Source of the DNA: Flavobacteriales bacterium UBA7612 | GTDB lineage: Bacteria > Bacteroidota > Bacteroidia > Flavobacteriales > Weeksellaceae | Assembly: GCA_002484335.1 (NCBI GenBank) | Contig: DLJQ01000002.1 | Coordinates: 39,459 to 103,458 of the forward strand | Reading direction: 5' to 3' | DNA: 64,000 nucleotides | Shown here: positions 33,558-43,378 of the stretch, one piece after another | How the letters are laid out: every line of letters begins with the position of its first letter | How positions within the stretch are numbered: position 1 is the first letter of the stretch | The notes under the pieces: generated by a model | Databases searched by the model: none | The model's input: only the letters and a program-made list of their open reading frames with translations | What the model was told of the DNA's origin: nothing | Made by a program: the position numbers and the translations under genes

Positions 33558-35543
33558 TTAAAATCTAAACGTAGCTCCAATTTGGTATCTTGTACCATCA
33601 ATACGGAATTCTGTTGCTCCTGTACTGTTGTATACTTGTCTATTAAAAATATTATAAACACCTAAGTTAAACTGAAAGTTTTTGGTAAAGCGATAAACTC
33701 CTCCTAAATCAAATAACGAATAGTCTGATATAGTTGTTGTAGCTGCATTACCTCTTGATATTCCCGGAAGTGACTTACTTCTAAAATTATATCTAGACCA
33801 TAAGTCTAATTCTTTTATTACTTTCCATTCTAAAATAGCATTTGCCATATGTTTAGGTAAACGAGATAAAGATTTACCTTTTAAGTTACCTGTTCTTACT
33901 TCAGATTCTGTAAAAGTATAATTAGTTTTTAAATTGATATCATTAGATAATCTAATAGCAAGATTACTTTCTAAACCTCTAATTACTGATTTATCAACAT
34001 TTGTTTGTCTAGAAACAAAAAGATAGTCAACGCCATTATATTGACAGTTGTCACAAACTCTTACTTCTGTAATTTTATCATCAAAATTTGTATGATAACC
34101 TGTGATACTCGCACTTATAACTTTTTTGTTGTCCTCAAACATTATAGTTAACTCTTGATTGAAACTTTTTTCAGGTTTTAAATTTGAATCTCCAAGTATT
34201 ACACCAGGAATAGGAGCATTGGCACCTCCTGTTATAGACCCCCAATTGTCTGTTGATTGCCTTAATGATGGAGCTTTATATCCACTAGCTACACCTCCTT
34301 TTAAGGTAAAATTATTATTAATAGAATATATTAAATATCCTCTAGGTGCTATATGAGAACCATAATTTTCGTTATTATCATATCGTATACCAGTAACAAA
34401 GTTCAATTTTTTTAATATTTTCCAATTCATTTCAGCAAATAAAGCCCATTGGTAACGTTTAATTTCATTTAGTATGATACCATTATTTTCGAATTGATTT
34501 TCTGGATCATTTAATTTTTCATTTCTAAACTCACCACCAAAAGAAAGAACATGTTTATTAAAATCATAGGTATTAATAGAATTCAGAATTGTTGTTTTAT
34601 ATTTCATTCCACGAGAGAAGTTATCACTTTTGTCATGCTGTAAAGTATTATTTAATCTTAATCTCCCATATTTTCCTTGATGACCTAATGCATAGTTTAT
34701 ACGATCATAATTATCAAAACTAGTTGAACTACGTCCTCCAGCTGCGAGTGATTTTCCTATTCTTGAATATCTTTCTTGTCTATTGTAATTAAAATCAGCA
34801 GTAATAGTATTATTTTCGTTAGGGTTATAGCTTAACTGCCCACCAATACTTTTAATTGCTCTTTCTGGAAAACCACCAACAATTTTATCTTCATCACGAT
34901 GAGAGTATAATCCGTTTATTTTTAGACCTAATATATTTTTTATTAATGAACCAGAAGCATTAGCATTAACTTGATAAGTATTTCCTGCATCAGAATTAGT
35001 TGTTATCATAGCGTCTGTAGCCAATGAACCTCTCCATTCTATATCAGAAGTTTTTTTGGTAATTATATTTATTACACCTCCCATTGCATCAGAACCATAT
35101 AATGTAGACATAGGACCTTTTACGACTTCTATTCTTTCGATAGCTTCTATAGGAGGCATCAGACCTTGTTCTAGTCCTGGTCCATCAGAATTTGGACGAA
35201 TTGCTCTTGTATTTGCTCTCTTACCATCAATTAAGATTAGTGTATAGCCAGCATCAGCTCCTCTAATAGATATATCACTAGATCCGCCTCCTCCGGTGAT
35301 GAATACGCCAGGAATATCTTGCAGTACATCTGTAATATCACGATAAGCTCTTTTCTTTATTTCAGATTGTGGAATAACAGAGATAGTAGCAGGAGCATCT
35401 TTTACATTTTGACGATAACCACTTCCTGTGACTACAACTTCATCAATTTCTATTTTTGCAATGGAATCATTTTTTTCTTGAGCATAAACAAAAGATAATG
35501 CCATTGTTGTTATTGTAGACAAGAAAATTTTATTTTTCAACAT
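33558..35543 (-). CDS. TonB-dependent ferric catecholate receptor (FepA/IrgA-like)
   Basis: A 661-residue outer-membrane receptor with signal peptide (cleaved after FVYAQ). The plug domain (about 35-155) has IDEVVVTGSGYRQ, DVLQDIPGVFIT, DISIRGADAGYTLILIDGKR and VKGPMSTLYGSDAMGGVINII. The 22-strand barrel follows and ends with the aromatic GATFRF. The RANTRAIRPNSDGPGLEQG insert after the DGKR motif is typical of FepA/IrgA/CfrA catecholate receptors. It is convergent with the AraC gene, and with the ABC operon it gives a complete outer- and inner-membrane route. It has its own upstream region of 150 bases. Confidence 0.93.
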   Translation of the reverse strand: MLKNKIFLSTITTMALSFVYAQEKNDSIAKIEIDEVVVTGSGYRQNVKDAPATISVIPQSEIKKRAYRDITDVLQDIPGVFITGGGGSSDISIRGADAGYTLILIDGKRANTRAIRPNSDGPGLEQGLMPPIEAIERIEVVKGPMSTLYGSDAMGGVINIITKKTSDIEWRGSLATDAMITTNSDAGNTYQVNANASGSLIKNILGLKINGLYSHRDEDKIVGGFPERAIKSIGGQLSYNPNENNTITADFNYNRQERYSRIGKSLAAGGRSSTSFDNYDRINYALGHQGKYGRLRLNNTLQHDKSDNFSRGMKYKTTILNSINTYDFNKHVLSFGGEFRNEKLNDPENQFENNGIILNEIKRYQWALFAEMNWKILKKLNFVTGIRYDNNENYGSHIAPRGYLIYSINNNFTLKGGVASGYKAPSLRQSTDNWGSITGGANAPIPGVILGDSNLKPEKSFNQELTIMFEDNKKVISASITGYHTNFDDKITEVRVCDNCQYNGVDYLFVSRQTNVDKSVIRGLESNLAIRLSNDINLKTNYTFTESEVRTGNLKGKSLSRLPKHMANAILEWKVIKELDLWSRYNFRSKSLPGISRGNAATTTISDYSLFDLGGVYRFTKNFQFNLGVYNIFNRQVYNSTGATEFRIDGTRYQIGATFRF

Positions 35544-35708
35544 GTGTTAATTTTATTTAGAATTAATTAAAATAAATTTATTTTGTAAAACTAGATGCTA
35601 AAAAAAATACTATAAAGATGAATAAAGGAAAATTTTCGATGAATTAAGAAATGAATAGATAATTAGTATAAAAAATAAAAATTTGAATGAATATTGTATC
35701 TTTACCTT

Positions 35709-36383
35709 ATGATAAAGGCAGAAAATATTGTAAAAAAATTTGATGATTTGGAAGTGTTAAAAAACGTATCACTTACCATTTCAGAAAAAGAAATTGTTTC
35801 TATTGTAGGAGCTTCTGGAGCAGGTAAAACTACATTACTTCAGATTTTGGGAACTTTAGAAAAAAGTACAGAGCCAAAAAGATATAATACAACAATTAAT
35901 ATTGCTGGACAGGACATAACAAAGATGAAAGATGCTGAATTGTCTAAATTTAGAAATGAAAATATAGGTTTTATTTTTCAGTTTCACCAATTATTACCAG
36001 AGTTTAATGCGTTAGAAAATATTTGTATTCCTGCTTTTATAAAGAAAACAAAAAAGTCTGAGGCTGAAAATAGAGCAAAGGAATTGATGTCATATTTAGG
36101 ACTTTCTAATCGATTGACTCATAAACCAAATCAGCTTTCTGGAGGTGAACAACAACGCGTGGCTGTTGCACGAGCTTTAATAAATCAACCAAAAATTGTT
36201 TTTGCTGATGAACCTTCTGGGAATTTAGATTCTAAAAATGCTGAAGAATTACATGAATTGTTTTTCAAACTAAGAGATGAATTTGGACAAACTTTTGTCA
36301 TTGTGACACACAATGAGGAATTGGCAAATATGACTGATAGAAAATTGGTAATGGCCGATGGGTTATTTCAAACAGAAATGTAA
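35709..36383 (+). CDS. lolD: LolD-like ABC transporter ATPase
   Basis: A 224-residue ATPase of the MacB/LolD group, which works in lipoprotein release from the inner membrane. Walker A is [10 protein letters not shown], followed by [19 protein letters not shown] (diagnostic of LolD), signature [15 protein letters not shown] and Walker [16 protein letters not shown] five codons upstream extends the frame, but ATG 35709 gives the standard [11 protein letters not shown] start. The partner LolC/E permease is not adjacent. Its stop overlaps the next start (TAATG). Confidence 0.88.
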   Translation: MIKAENIVKKFDDLEVLKNVSLTISEKEIVSIVGASGAGKTTLLQILGTLEKSTEPKRYNTTINIAGQDITKMKDAELSKFRNENIGFIFQFHQLLPEFNALENICIPAFIKKTKKSEAENRAKELMSYLGLSNRLTHKPNQLSGGEQQRVAVARALINQPKIVFADEPSGNLDSKNAEELHELFFKLRDEFGQTFVIVTHNEELANMTDRKLVMADGLFQTEM

Positions 36384-37147
36384 TGAATAAACAGGAGTTA
36401 AAATCATTTTTAGATGAAAAGTATTTGCAATATAATACAACAGATTTTATAGATTCTGACCCAATACAGATTCCGCATCGTTATTCTTTGAAAGAAGATA
36501 TAGAAATTTCTGCTTTTTTAGTTTCTACTATCGCTTGGGGAAATAGAAAAATGATTATCAATAATTCAAATAAAATGATGAAATTATTGGGAGATTCACC
36601 CTATGATTTTATTCGAAGTTTTAATGATAATGATTTGGATAAATTGGATGGTTTTGTGCATAGAACATTTAATAGTGATGATTTGAAACTTTTTGTAAAA
36701 TCACTAAGAAATATTTACGAAAATCATAATGGTTTAGAAAGTATTTTTAATAAAAATCAAACAAAGGATTCTATGCAAGGTTCTATTTCGGCATTTAAAC
36801 AAGTTTTTTTTGAAGTTGAACATTTGGATAGAACAAAGAAACATGTTTCGGATCCTCTTAATAATTCAGCAGCAAAACGTATCAACATGTTTTTACGATG
36901 GATGGTTAGAAATGATAAGCAAGGAGTAGATTTTGGGATTTGGAAATCTATACCAACATCAATACTTTCTTGTCCTTTGGATGTGCATTCAGGAAATGTA
37001 GCTCGTAAATTAGGAATTCTTACTAGAAAACAGAATGATGCAAAAGCATTACTAGAACTAGATACTCAATTAAGAAAAATGGATGCTAATGATCCTGTTA
37101 AATACGATTTTGCTCTTTTTGGGTTAGGAGTTTTTGAAGGGTTTTAA
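36383..37147 (+). CDS. TIGR02757 family conserved protein (DUF2400)
   Basis: A 254-residue protein widespread in Bacteroidota and other phyla, without established function. Recognised segments are DPIQIPHRYSLKEDIEISAF, STIAWGNRKMIINNS, RINMFLRWMVRNDKQGVDFGIW and PLDVHSGNVARKLGIL. These histidine- and aspartate-containing blocks resemble the HhH-type DNA glycosylase superfamily arrangement, a relation I infer only loosely. It is coupled to lolD, a conserved neighbourhood, and its stop overlaps that of the convergent AraC regulator by 3 bases. Confidence 0.87.
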   Translation: MNKQELKSFLDEKYLQYNTTDFIDSDPIQIPHRYSLKEDIEISAFLVSTIAWGNRKMIINNSNKMMKLLGDSPYDFIRSFNDNDLDKLDGFVHRTFNSDDLKLFVKSLRNIYENHNGLESIFNKNQTKDSMQGSISAFKQVFFEVEHLDRTKKHVSDPLNNSAAKRINMFLRWMVRNDKQGVDFGIWKSIPTSILSCPLDVHSGNVARKLGILTRKQNDAKALLELDTQLRKMDANDPVKYDFALFGLGVFEGF

Positions 37148-38121
37148 TCTATTGTTTTGTTATTTAAAAATTTACGTGGAGTATAACCATAATATTTTTT
37201 AAATGTATTGATGAAATGAGATGGATTTCTATAGCCTAATATAAAAGAAGTCTCATTTACAGATTTTTTATTTTCGAGAATAATTAATGACATTTTCATT
37301 TTTAAGCTTATTTCATAATTATGTATACTTTTTCCAACAAACTCTTTAAATCCTTTTTTTAATTTGAATTCATTTAGAAATACAATTTTAGATAGTTCTT
37401 TTATACTTGTTATTTTATTGTAATTTTTATCAAGATATTCTTTAGCTTGTAAAATTTTTTGTCGATCGCTATTATGTATGTCATTACTTTCTAATGACGA
37501 GAAGTGTAGTAATAAAAGTAATTCTTTAAATTTATTCTGAAGGTAAAAATGTTCATTTTTACCTTTATATGTGTTTTCTTGTATTTCATAGATAATTTTG
37601 AGTAAATTAAATTGTAATGGGATTACTATTGTGCCAAAATTAACTGATAATCCATTTTTTACATTTTCATATAAGAAATCTTTATCTTTAAAATATTCAT
37701 TTTTTATTAATGCTAAAAAGTATTCTTTTGAAAAGAAAAATCTAATATAACTAAATGAAGCATTAGGTTTTAAAAATACAGTAGTTTCTTTTCTTTCTCT
37801 ATAAACAATTTGTAATATTCCTTCTGGAATACTCTTTAATAATGATTCAAGTTTTATTTGAGAACCACTTGTTACAGCAATAGATATTTGAATATGCTCT
37901 TTATCTATACTATAAAATTCATGAATTGGTTTTAGGATTTCATAGTTATTATAAATAATACAAAATCCACTACTATAATGTACTAAAGATTTTCCTTTAA
38001 TAAATTCGTTACTTATGTTTATTTTCTTTTTTTGAATTTCAGAGTTTATATCAAGAGAAGAATTTATTTTTCTATCAATAATTATCTCATTTGCTTCACT
38101 CAGTTTATACTTTACATTCAT
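37144..38121 (-). CDS. AraC-family transcriptional regulator
   Basis: A 325-residue regulator. The C-terminal domain has two helix-turn-helix motifs: TSIKELSKIVFLNEFKLKKGFKE and VNETSFILGYRNPSHFINTFKKYYGYTPRKFL. The N-terminal 220 residues are a poorly conserved sensor region. It is related to the regulator at 32528-33502 (same LKKGFKE and KKYYGYTP blocks) and is divergent from the second TonB receptor gene, with 106 bases between starts, so it is the likely activator of that operon. The ligand is presumably the siderophore taken up by the receptor. Confidence 0.9.
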   Translation of the reverse strand: MNVKYKLSEANEIIIDRKINSSLDINSEIQKKKINISNEFIKGKSLVHYSSGFCIIYNNYEILKPIHEFYSIDKEHIQISIAVTSGSQIKLESLLKSIPEGILQIVYRERKETTVFLKPNASFSYIRFFFSKEYFLALIKNEYFKDKDFLYENVKNGLSVNFGTIVIPLQFNLLKIIYEIQENTYKGKNEHFYLQNKFKELLLLLHFSSLESNDIHNSDRQKILQAKEYLDKNYNKITSIKELSKIVFLNEFKLKKGFKEFVGKSIHNYEISLKMKMSLIILENKKSVNETSFILGYRNPSHFINTFKKYYGYTPRKFLNNKTID

Positions 38122-38227
38122 AATCTTGATTATGCTATTATTAATCCAGAATTTACAATTTCTAGCTTTTTATTTGACTTAGTTTTGTTGCGAAATTATG
38201 TTAAACAAGTCTAAATAAAAATAGATA

Positions 38228-40609
38228 ATGAATATAAAATTACTCTTTTTGAGCTTGATACTGTTGCCATTTTGGGGATTGGCACAAGGAACAAGTCAAA
38301 TTTACGGAATTGTTTCTACAAATGAAAATTCTTTAGAAGGGGCAGTTGTATTTACATCTGATAATAAAGAAAATTTATCAAAAACAGATGAAAAAGGTTT
38401 TTATCACTTAAAATTAAATGATGGTAAATACAAATTAGTATTCAAAGCAAAAGGATATCAGGATAAACAAATTATTGTAAATGTAAAAAAAGGAGAGTCT
38501 AAAAGGCTTAATGTAAAATTAGAATCAGAATCATATAATTTAGATGAAGTAATAGTAAATAGAAAATCTGCAATACAACAAATTAAAGAATCTCCATTTA
38601 ATGTTGTAGCTCTTGATGCAAAAGCTGCCTATAATTCTACACAAGATTTAGCACAATTACTTGATAAGGCCTCAGGAGTTAAAGTTAGAGAAAGTGGAGG
38701 TGTAGGATCAGATATGTCTATTTCATTAAATGGTTTTACAGGAAATCATGTGAAATTATTTATGGATGGTGTACCAATGCAAGGTTTTGGTTCCGCATTT
38801 CAATTAAATAATATTCCTGTAGGTATTGCTGATCGAATAGAAGTTTACAAAGGAGTTGTTCCTATTGAATTTGGAACAGATGCCTTAGGAGGAGTTATTA
38901 ATATTGTAACGAATCAGAATAGAAATACATCCGTTGATGCTTCTTATGCCTATGGCTCATTTAATACACATAAGACAAATATTAGTTTTAATCATACAAC
39001 GAAATCAGGATTTACTATTAGAGCAAATGCAAATCAGGCATATTCTGATAATGATTATAAGGTGAAAACAACAGTTTTAAATTTACAAACAGGGAATCGT
39101 CCAGATGAATTGCATTGGGTAAAAAGGTTTAATGATGCTTACCATAATGAAGCAATTAGTTTAAAAACAGGATTTGTTAAAAAATCATGGGCAGATCAGT
39201 TATTATTTGGTTTTACATATGGACAAGATTATAAAGAGATTCAACATACTAATTTAATGAGTATTGTTTTCGGAGAAAAAAATACAAAATCAACATCTTA
39301 TTTATATTCAATTTCCTATGAAAAAAAGAATTTATTTACCAAAGGACTTAATTTAAGATTCAATGCAAATTATAATGAAACAGAAGGTAGAAATTATGAT
39401 ACAATAAATAGACAGTATAATTGGTATGGCGAGTATATAACATCTAATACAAAGGGAGAATATGGTCAAAATACTTTAGCAAAGTATCAAAATAAAAATC
39501 TTTCTAGTAGTTTAAATATAGGTTATCAAATTAATAAATATCACTCAATAAGTATTAATGACTTAATCTCCACTTATAAAAGAAAAAATGATGATGCAGC
39601 AGCTGTAGCTGAACCAGGAACTGTTTTAGATACAGTAAAAAGAACGAATTTAAAAAATGTTTTAGGAATATCTTATCGTTATCAACCAAATAAAAAATGG
39701 ATATCAAACCTTTTTTTGAAACAGTATAATGTTCATGTTACTGGACCTGTAAATATCTCAACCCAAACAAACAGGGAAACTTTAGAAAGGCAAAATCGTT
39801 CTTTTAGTACAACAGGTTATGGTTTTGCAACTACATATAATTTTGAGGATTTACAGTTCAAAGCTTCTATTGAAAAGGCTTATAGATTGCCAACTGATCA
39901 AGAATTATTTGGAGATGAGGTATTAGAATCAGGAAATGTGACACTGCAAGCAGAAGAGTCTTTAAATTATAACTTAGGTGCTATTTGGAATAAATCATTT
40001 AATGAAAATAGTTCTGTATATATAGACGTTAATGGTTACTATAGGGATACAAAGAATTTTATTCGTAGAGTAATTGATGCTAGATATGGTTCTGGGGGAA
40101 GTGTAAATTTTGGTAAAGTAACGAATATAGGAATTGATGCTGAGATAAGATATTATTATAAGAATAACTTTACTATTGGAGGTAATGTAACTTATCAAAA
40201 TTTAAGAAATAAAGAAAAATACGAAAAAGTAAATACAACTCAACCATCTGCAACATACAATGATCGTATGCCTAATATTCCTTATTTCTTTGGGAATGCA
40301 GATGCAGCATATTACTTCCATGACTTGTGGAAAAAAGGAAACACACTTTCTATTGGTTATACTTTTAACTATGTAGGAGAATTCTATCAACAATTTGAAA
40401 GTTTAGGTTATGCTGGTTCAAAAAATAAATTACCAGAACAAATGTGGAATGATGCAAGTGTAACATATTCATTACAAAATGGTCGATATAATTTCACTTT
40501 TGAGGCTAAAAATATAAATAACGCTTTGTTATTTGACAATTTCAGTTTACAGAAGCCAGGTAGAAGTTTCTTTATGAAATTTAGATACTTTTTTAATCGT
40601 AGAAAATAA
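38228..40609 (+). CDS. TonB-dependent receptor with N-terminal carboxypeptidase-regulatory-like domain
   Basis: A 793-residue outer-membrane receptor. The signal peptide is cleaved near GLAQ. A CarboxypepD_reg-like beta-sandwich spans about 22-100 (IYGIVSTNENSLEGAVVFTS). The plug follows (LDEVIVNRKSAIQQIK, LLDKASGVKVRESGG, NGFTGNHVKLFMDGVPMQGFG, FGTDALGGVINIV), then the barrel. The last residues are FNRRK instead of the usual terminal aromatic, an oddity. A DUF4374 lipoprotein gene follows after 29 bases; that pair resembles XusA/XusB of Bacteroides, which captures foreign siderophores. This comparison is from memory. Confidence 0.9.
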   Translation: MNIKLLFLSLILLPFWGLAQGTSQIYGIVSTNENSLEGAVVFTSDNKENLSKTDEKGFYHLKLNDGKYKLVFKAKGYQDKQIIVNVKKGESKRLNVKLESESYNLDEVIVNRKSAIQQIKESPFNVVALDAKAAYNSTQDLAQLLDKASGVKVRESGGVGSDMSISLNGFTGNHVKLFMDGVPMQGFGSAFQLNNIPVGIADRIEVYKGVVPIEFGTDALGGVINIVTNQNRNTSVDASYAYGSFNTHKTNISFNHTTKSGFTIRANANQAYSDNDYKVKTTVLNLQTGNRPDELHWVKRFNDAYHNEAISLKTGFVKKSWADQLLFGFTYGQDYKEIQHTNLMSIVFGEKNTKSTSYLYSISYEKKNLFTKGLNLRFNANYNETEGRNYDTINRQYNWYGEYITSNTKGEYGQNTLAKYQNKNLSSSLNIGYQINKYHSISINDLISTYKRKNDDAAAVAEPGTVLDTVKRTNLKNVLGISYRYQPNKKWISNLFLKQYNVHVTGPVNISTQTNRETLERQNRSFSTTGYGFATTYNFEDLQFKASIEKAYRLPTDQELFGDEVLESGNVTLQAEESLNYNLGAIWNKSFNENSSVYIDVNGYYRDTKNFIRRVIDARYGSGGSVNFGKVTNIGIDAEIRYYYKNNFTIGGNVTYQNLRNKEKYEKVNTTQPSATYNDRMPNIPYFFGNADAAYYFHDLWKKGNTLSIGYTFNYVGEFYQQFESLGYAGSKNKLPEQMWNDASVTYSLQNGRYNFTFEAKNINNALLFDNFSLQKPGRSFFMKFRYFFNRRK

Positions 40610-40638
40610 TTTAATCATAATAATTAACAATAATCAAA

Positions 40639-41865
40639 ATGAAAAAATCTTTAATATCTCTAAAAGTTTCTGCAATTGCAGCAATATTATTTTTAAGTTT
40701 TATAAATATAAGTTGTAGTAGTGATGATAACTCTAATATTGAAACAGAAACACCAACAACTGAAAGTGATAAAAAGTTTTTTATTGCAGCAACGCAAGAT
40801 GGGGCAACATATTTTTTAACAGCAGATGATTTAGAATCTGGTTCTACTACAATAAAAGGAACAGGAATAGAAGTAGTAAATAGTTTTACTCATTTAGTAA
40901 GTGGAACAAATAATGCAATTACGGCTCTTGCATATAGACAAGGAAATCCTGGTATAGGAATTTCATTTAAATTGGATGATAGTCATAATTTAACGAAATT
41001 ATCTAATGAATTTCAATTAACAAGTGGATATAATACTGTAGGTATTTTTCAGAACTCCATAGTTGCTGGTCGTACGGCAACACTTTCTAGTGGAAATCAA
41101 GGTGCAGCTTTCTATTTTGTTGATCAAACATCAGGAGTTGTTTCTTCAAAAGAGTTTGAATCTACTCAACAATTAGGAAATGGAACTGTAACTCCAACTT
41201 TTGCTGGAATTGTAGATAGAGGAAATGGAGAATGGTTATCTGCCTATACGAAAGAAGCTGAAAATGTGGATAGTGTTTGGGTTGCATCATTTGATGCTAA
41301 TTTTAGTTTGAAAAGAGTTTATAAGGACAACCGCATAAGTTATTCAACTGGACGATGGAGGTCAGCTCGATATTCTCAAATGGCAAATGATGATAAAGGA
41401 AATACTTATGTGTTTTCAGGATCATATGAAACGTCGACAACAAAACCTGCAGGAGCATTGCGTATAAATAAAGATGCTGCATCGTTTGATAATAGTTATT
41501 ATTTTAATATTGAAGAAAAGTCAGGAGGATATAGATTTCGTAAAGTTTGGCATGCGGGAGGAGATTATTTCTTGTTAGAGTTTTATAATGATGTTGAGTA
41601 TGGTAATATGACAACAGCAACACAGTATGCAATAGTTAATGCAGCGAATAAAACATTCCAATGGATAAAAACTGGTTTCCCTTCAAAAGAGAATATTACA
41701 GAAACAGGTTGGCCAATAGCATACAATGGAAAAGTTTATTTCCCTGTTACAACTACAAATGCAAGCCCAACAGTTTATGTTATAGACCCAACTACAGCAA
41801 CTGCAAAAGCTGGACTTGTTATAGAAGCAGGAGGAGTATTAGGATTAGGAGTATTTGAATATTAA
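40639..41865 (+). CDS. DUF4374 surface lipoprotein (XusB-like)
   Basis: A 408-residue lipoprotein. The signal peptide has a hydrophobic core AIAAILFLSF and lipobox ending at the cysteine of NISCSS, followed by an acidic stretch SSDDNSN that may direct export to the cell surface. The DUF4374 body is repetitive and beta-rich, with FFIAATQDGATYFLTADDL opening and YFLLEFYNDVEYG later, consistent with a beta-propeller. In Bacteroidota this family accompanies TonB siderophore receptors; XusB of Bacteroides, which I believe is a member, binds enterobactin-type siderophores. It lies 29 bases after the receptor gene. Confidence 0.88.
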   Translation: MKKSLISLKVSAIAAILFLSFINISCSSDDNSNIETETPTTESDKKFFIAATQDGATYFLTADDLESGSTTIKGTGIEVVNSFTHLVSGTNNAITALAYRQGNPGIGISFKLDDSHNLTKLSNEFQLTSGYNTVGIFQNSIVAGRTATLSSGNQGAAFYFVDQTSGVVSSKEFESTQQLGNGTVTPTFAGIVDRGNGEWLSAYTKEAENVDSVWVASFDANFSLKRVYKDNRISYSTGRWRSARYSQMANDDKGNTYVFSGSYETSTTKPAGALRINKDAASFDNSYYFNIEEKSGGYRFRKVWHAGGDYFLLEFYNDVEYGNMTTATQYAIVNAANKTFQWIKTGFPSKENITETGWPIAYNGKVYFPVTTTNASPTVYVIDPTTATAKAGLVIEAGGVLGLGVFEY

Positions 41866-41872
41866 TTAAATT

Positions 41873-43372
41873 ATGAAAAAAATAATCTTAGCAATAGCAT
41901 TTGTATTTAGTGTTATTAATATTAATGCCCAACATAAAATTTTAGATAAGAATTTTTGGGCAACAAAGCCTAATTTAGAAGAAGTAAAAAGAGAAATAAA
42001 AGGATTTGATTTTAAAACTATTCAAGGTTCTGATGATCCATTATTTTTAGCTATTAGTAATGATGCAAATATTAATGTGATTAAGTTTTTAGCAGATCAA
42101 CCAGATGTAAATTTTGCTAGAACAATACATGAAGGAAGAATTTATCTTCATAGTACAGTTACAAAAAATAATTTATCTGCAACCCAATATCTTATTGATA
42201 AAGGATCAGATATTAATTTTATAGATGCTAATGGACATACGCCGGTTACTTTTGGAGGATTTAATGGTTCATTATCTCCTGAAATGATAGATTTATTGTA
42301 TAAAAATGGATTGGATCTGAATAAAAAGTATGAAAATAAAGAAGGAGCTAATATATTATTATTATCTATAGGTTATGATAAAGATTTACGTATAACAAAT
42401 TATTTAACATCAAAAGGTATATCAATACAGAGTGTTGATAGCTTTGGACACAATGTAATTTATCATGCTGCAAAAATAGGAAATGTAGACATTATAAAAT
42501 ATTTAATATCAAAAGGAGTAAATCCTCAACCAGAAGCACTAATTGCAGCAGCACAAGGAACTTATAGAAGTGCTAATAAAATTGATATTTATAAATATTT
42601 AATTGATGAATTAAAGTTAAATCCTAAAATTGTAGATGAAAAAGGACAAAATTTATTACATCTTGTTACAAAAAAGCAAAATCAAGATGAAGTAGTTCAA
42701 TATTTAATTTCAAAAGGAGTTGATGCTAAACTTATAGATAAAGATGGAAATTCACCTTTTATGAATTCTACAAATGGAAGAAGTCTAGTAGTTGTAGAAC
42801 TATTATATCCTTTTAATAAAAACATTAATAAGGTTAATAAGGATGGAAATTCACCAATTAATAATGCTGTTAAAAATTCAACAGGAGAAATTGTAGAATT
42901 TTTAATTAAGAATGGTGCTGATGTTAATTTAAAAGATAAAGAAAATAAAAGTCTAGCATATGTATTAATAGAATCTTTTCGTGAACCAAGAAATTTTGGA
43001 AGATTACCTCAAAAAGAACAAAAAGATGATTTTAAATTAAAATTAGAAGCTCTACAAAAAAATGGAATTGATTTCTCTAAATCATTTTATGATGGTAATA
43101 CAATTTATCACCTAGCTGTTGAAAAAAATAGTCTTGATTTATTGAAAAAATTAAAAGGTATAAATGTAGATATTAATGCTAAAAATAATGAAGGGTTTAC
43201 AGCTTTACAAAAAGCTGCATTGATTGCTAAGAATGATGAAATAATGAAATATTTAATTTCATTGGGAGCAAGTAAAGAATTTAGAACAGATCTTGATGAA
43301 ACAGCTTATGATCTTGCTAAGGATAATGAAGAATTATCTAAAAATAAAATTTCAATAGAGTTTTTAAAATAA
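41873..43372 (+). CDS. Exported ankyrin-repeat protein
   Basis: A 499-residue protein with signal peptide (LAIAFVFSVININAQ) and some ten ankyrin repeats through the rest: for example HTPVTFGGFNGS, YHAAKIGNVDIIKYLISKGV, GQNLLHLVTKK, GNSPINNAVKNSTGEIVEFL and GFTALQKAALIAKNDEIMKYL. Ankyrin repeats bind protein partners, so it may scaffold components of the adjacent receptor system in the periplasm. The start is 7 bases after the DUF4374 gene and it ends 6 bases before the DUF2271 gene, indicating one operon. The partner is unknown. Confidence 0.88.
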   Translation: MKKIILAIAFVFSVININAQHKILDKNFWATKPNLEEVKREIKGFDFKTIQGSDDPLFLAISNDANINVIKFLADQPDVNFARTIHEGRIYLHSTVTKNNLSATQYLIDKGSDINFIDANGHTPVTFGGFNGSLSPEMIDLLYKNGLDLNKKYENKEGANILLLSIGYDKDLRITNYLTSKGISIQSVDSFGHNVIYHAAKIGNVDIIKYLISKGVNPQPEALIAAAQGTYRSANKIDIYKYLIDELKLNPKIVDEKGQNLLHLVTKKQNQDEVVQYLISKGVDAKLIDKDGNSPFMNSTNGRSLVVVELLYPFNKNINKVNKDGNSPINNAVKNSTGEIVEFLIKNGADVNLKDKENKSLAYVLIESFREPRNFGRLPQKEQKDDFKLKLEALQKNGIDFSKSFYDGNTIYHLAVEKNSLDLLKKLKGINVDINAKNNEGFTALQKAALIAKNDEIMKYLISLGASKEFRTDLDETAYDLAKDNEELSKNKISIEFLK

Positions 43373-43378
43373 AGTTTT

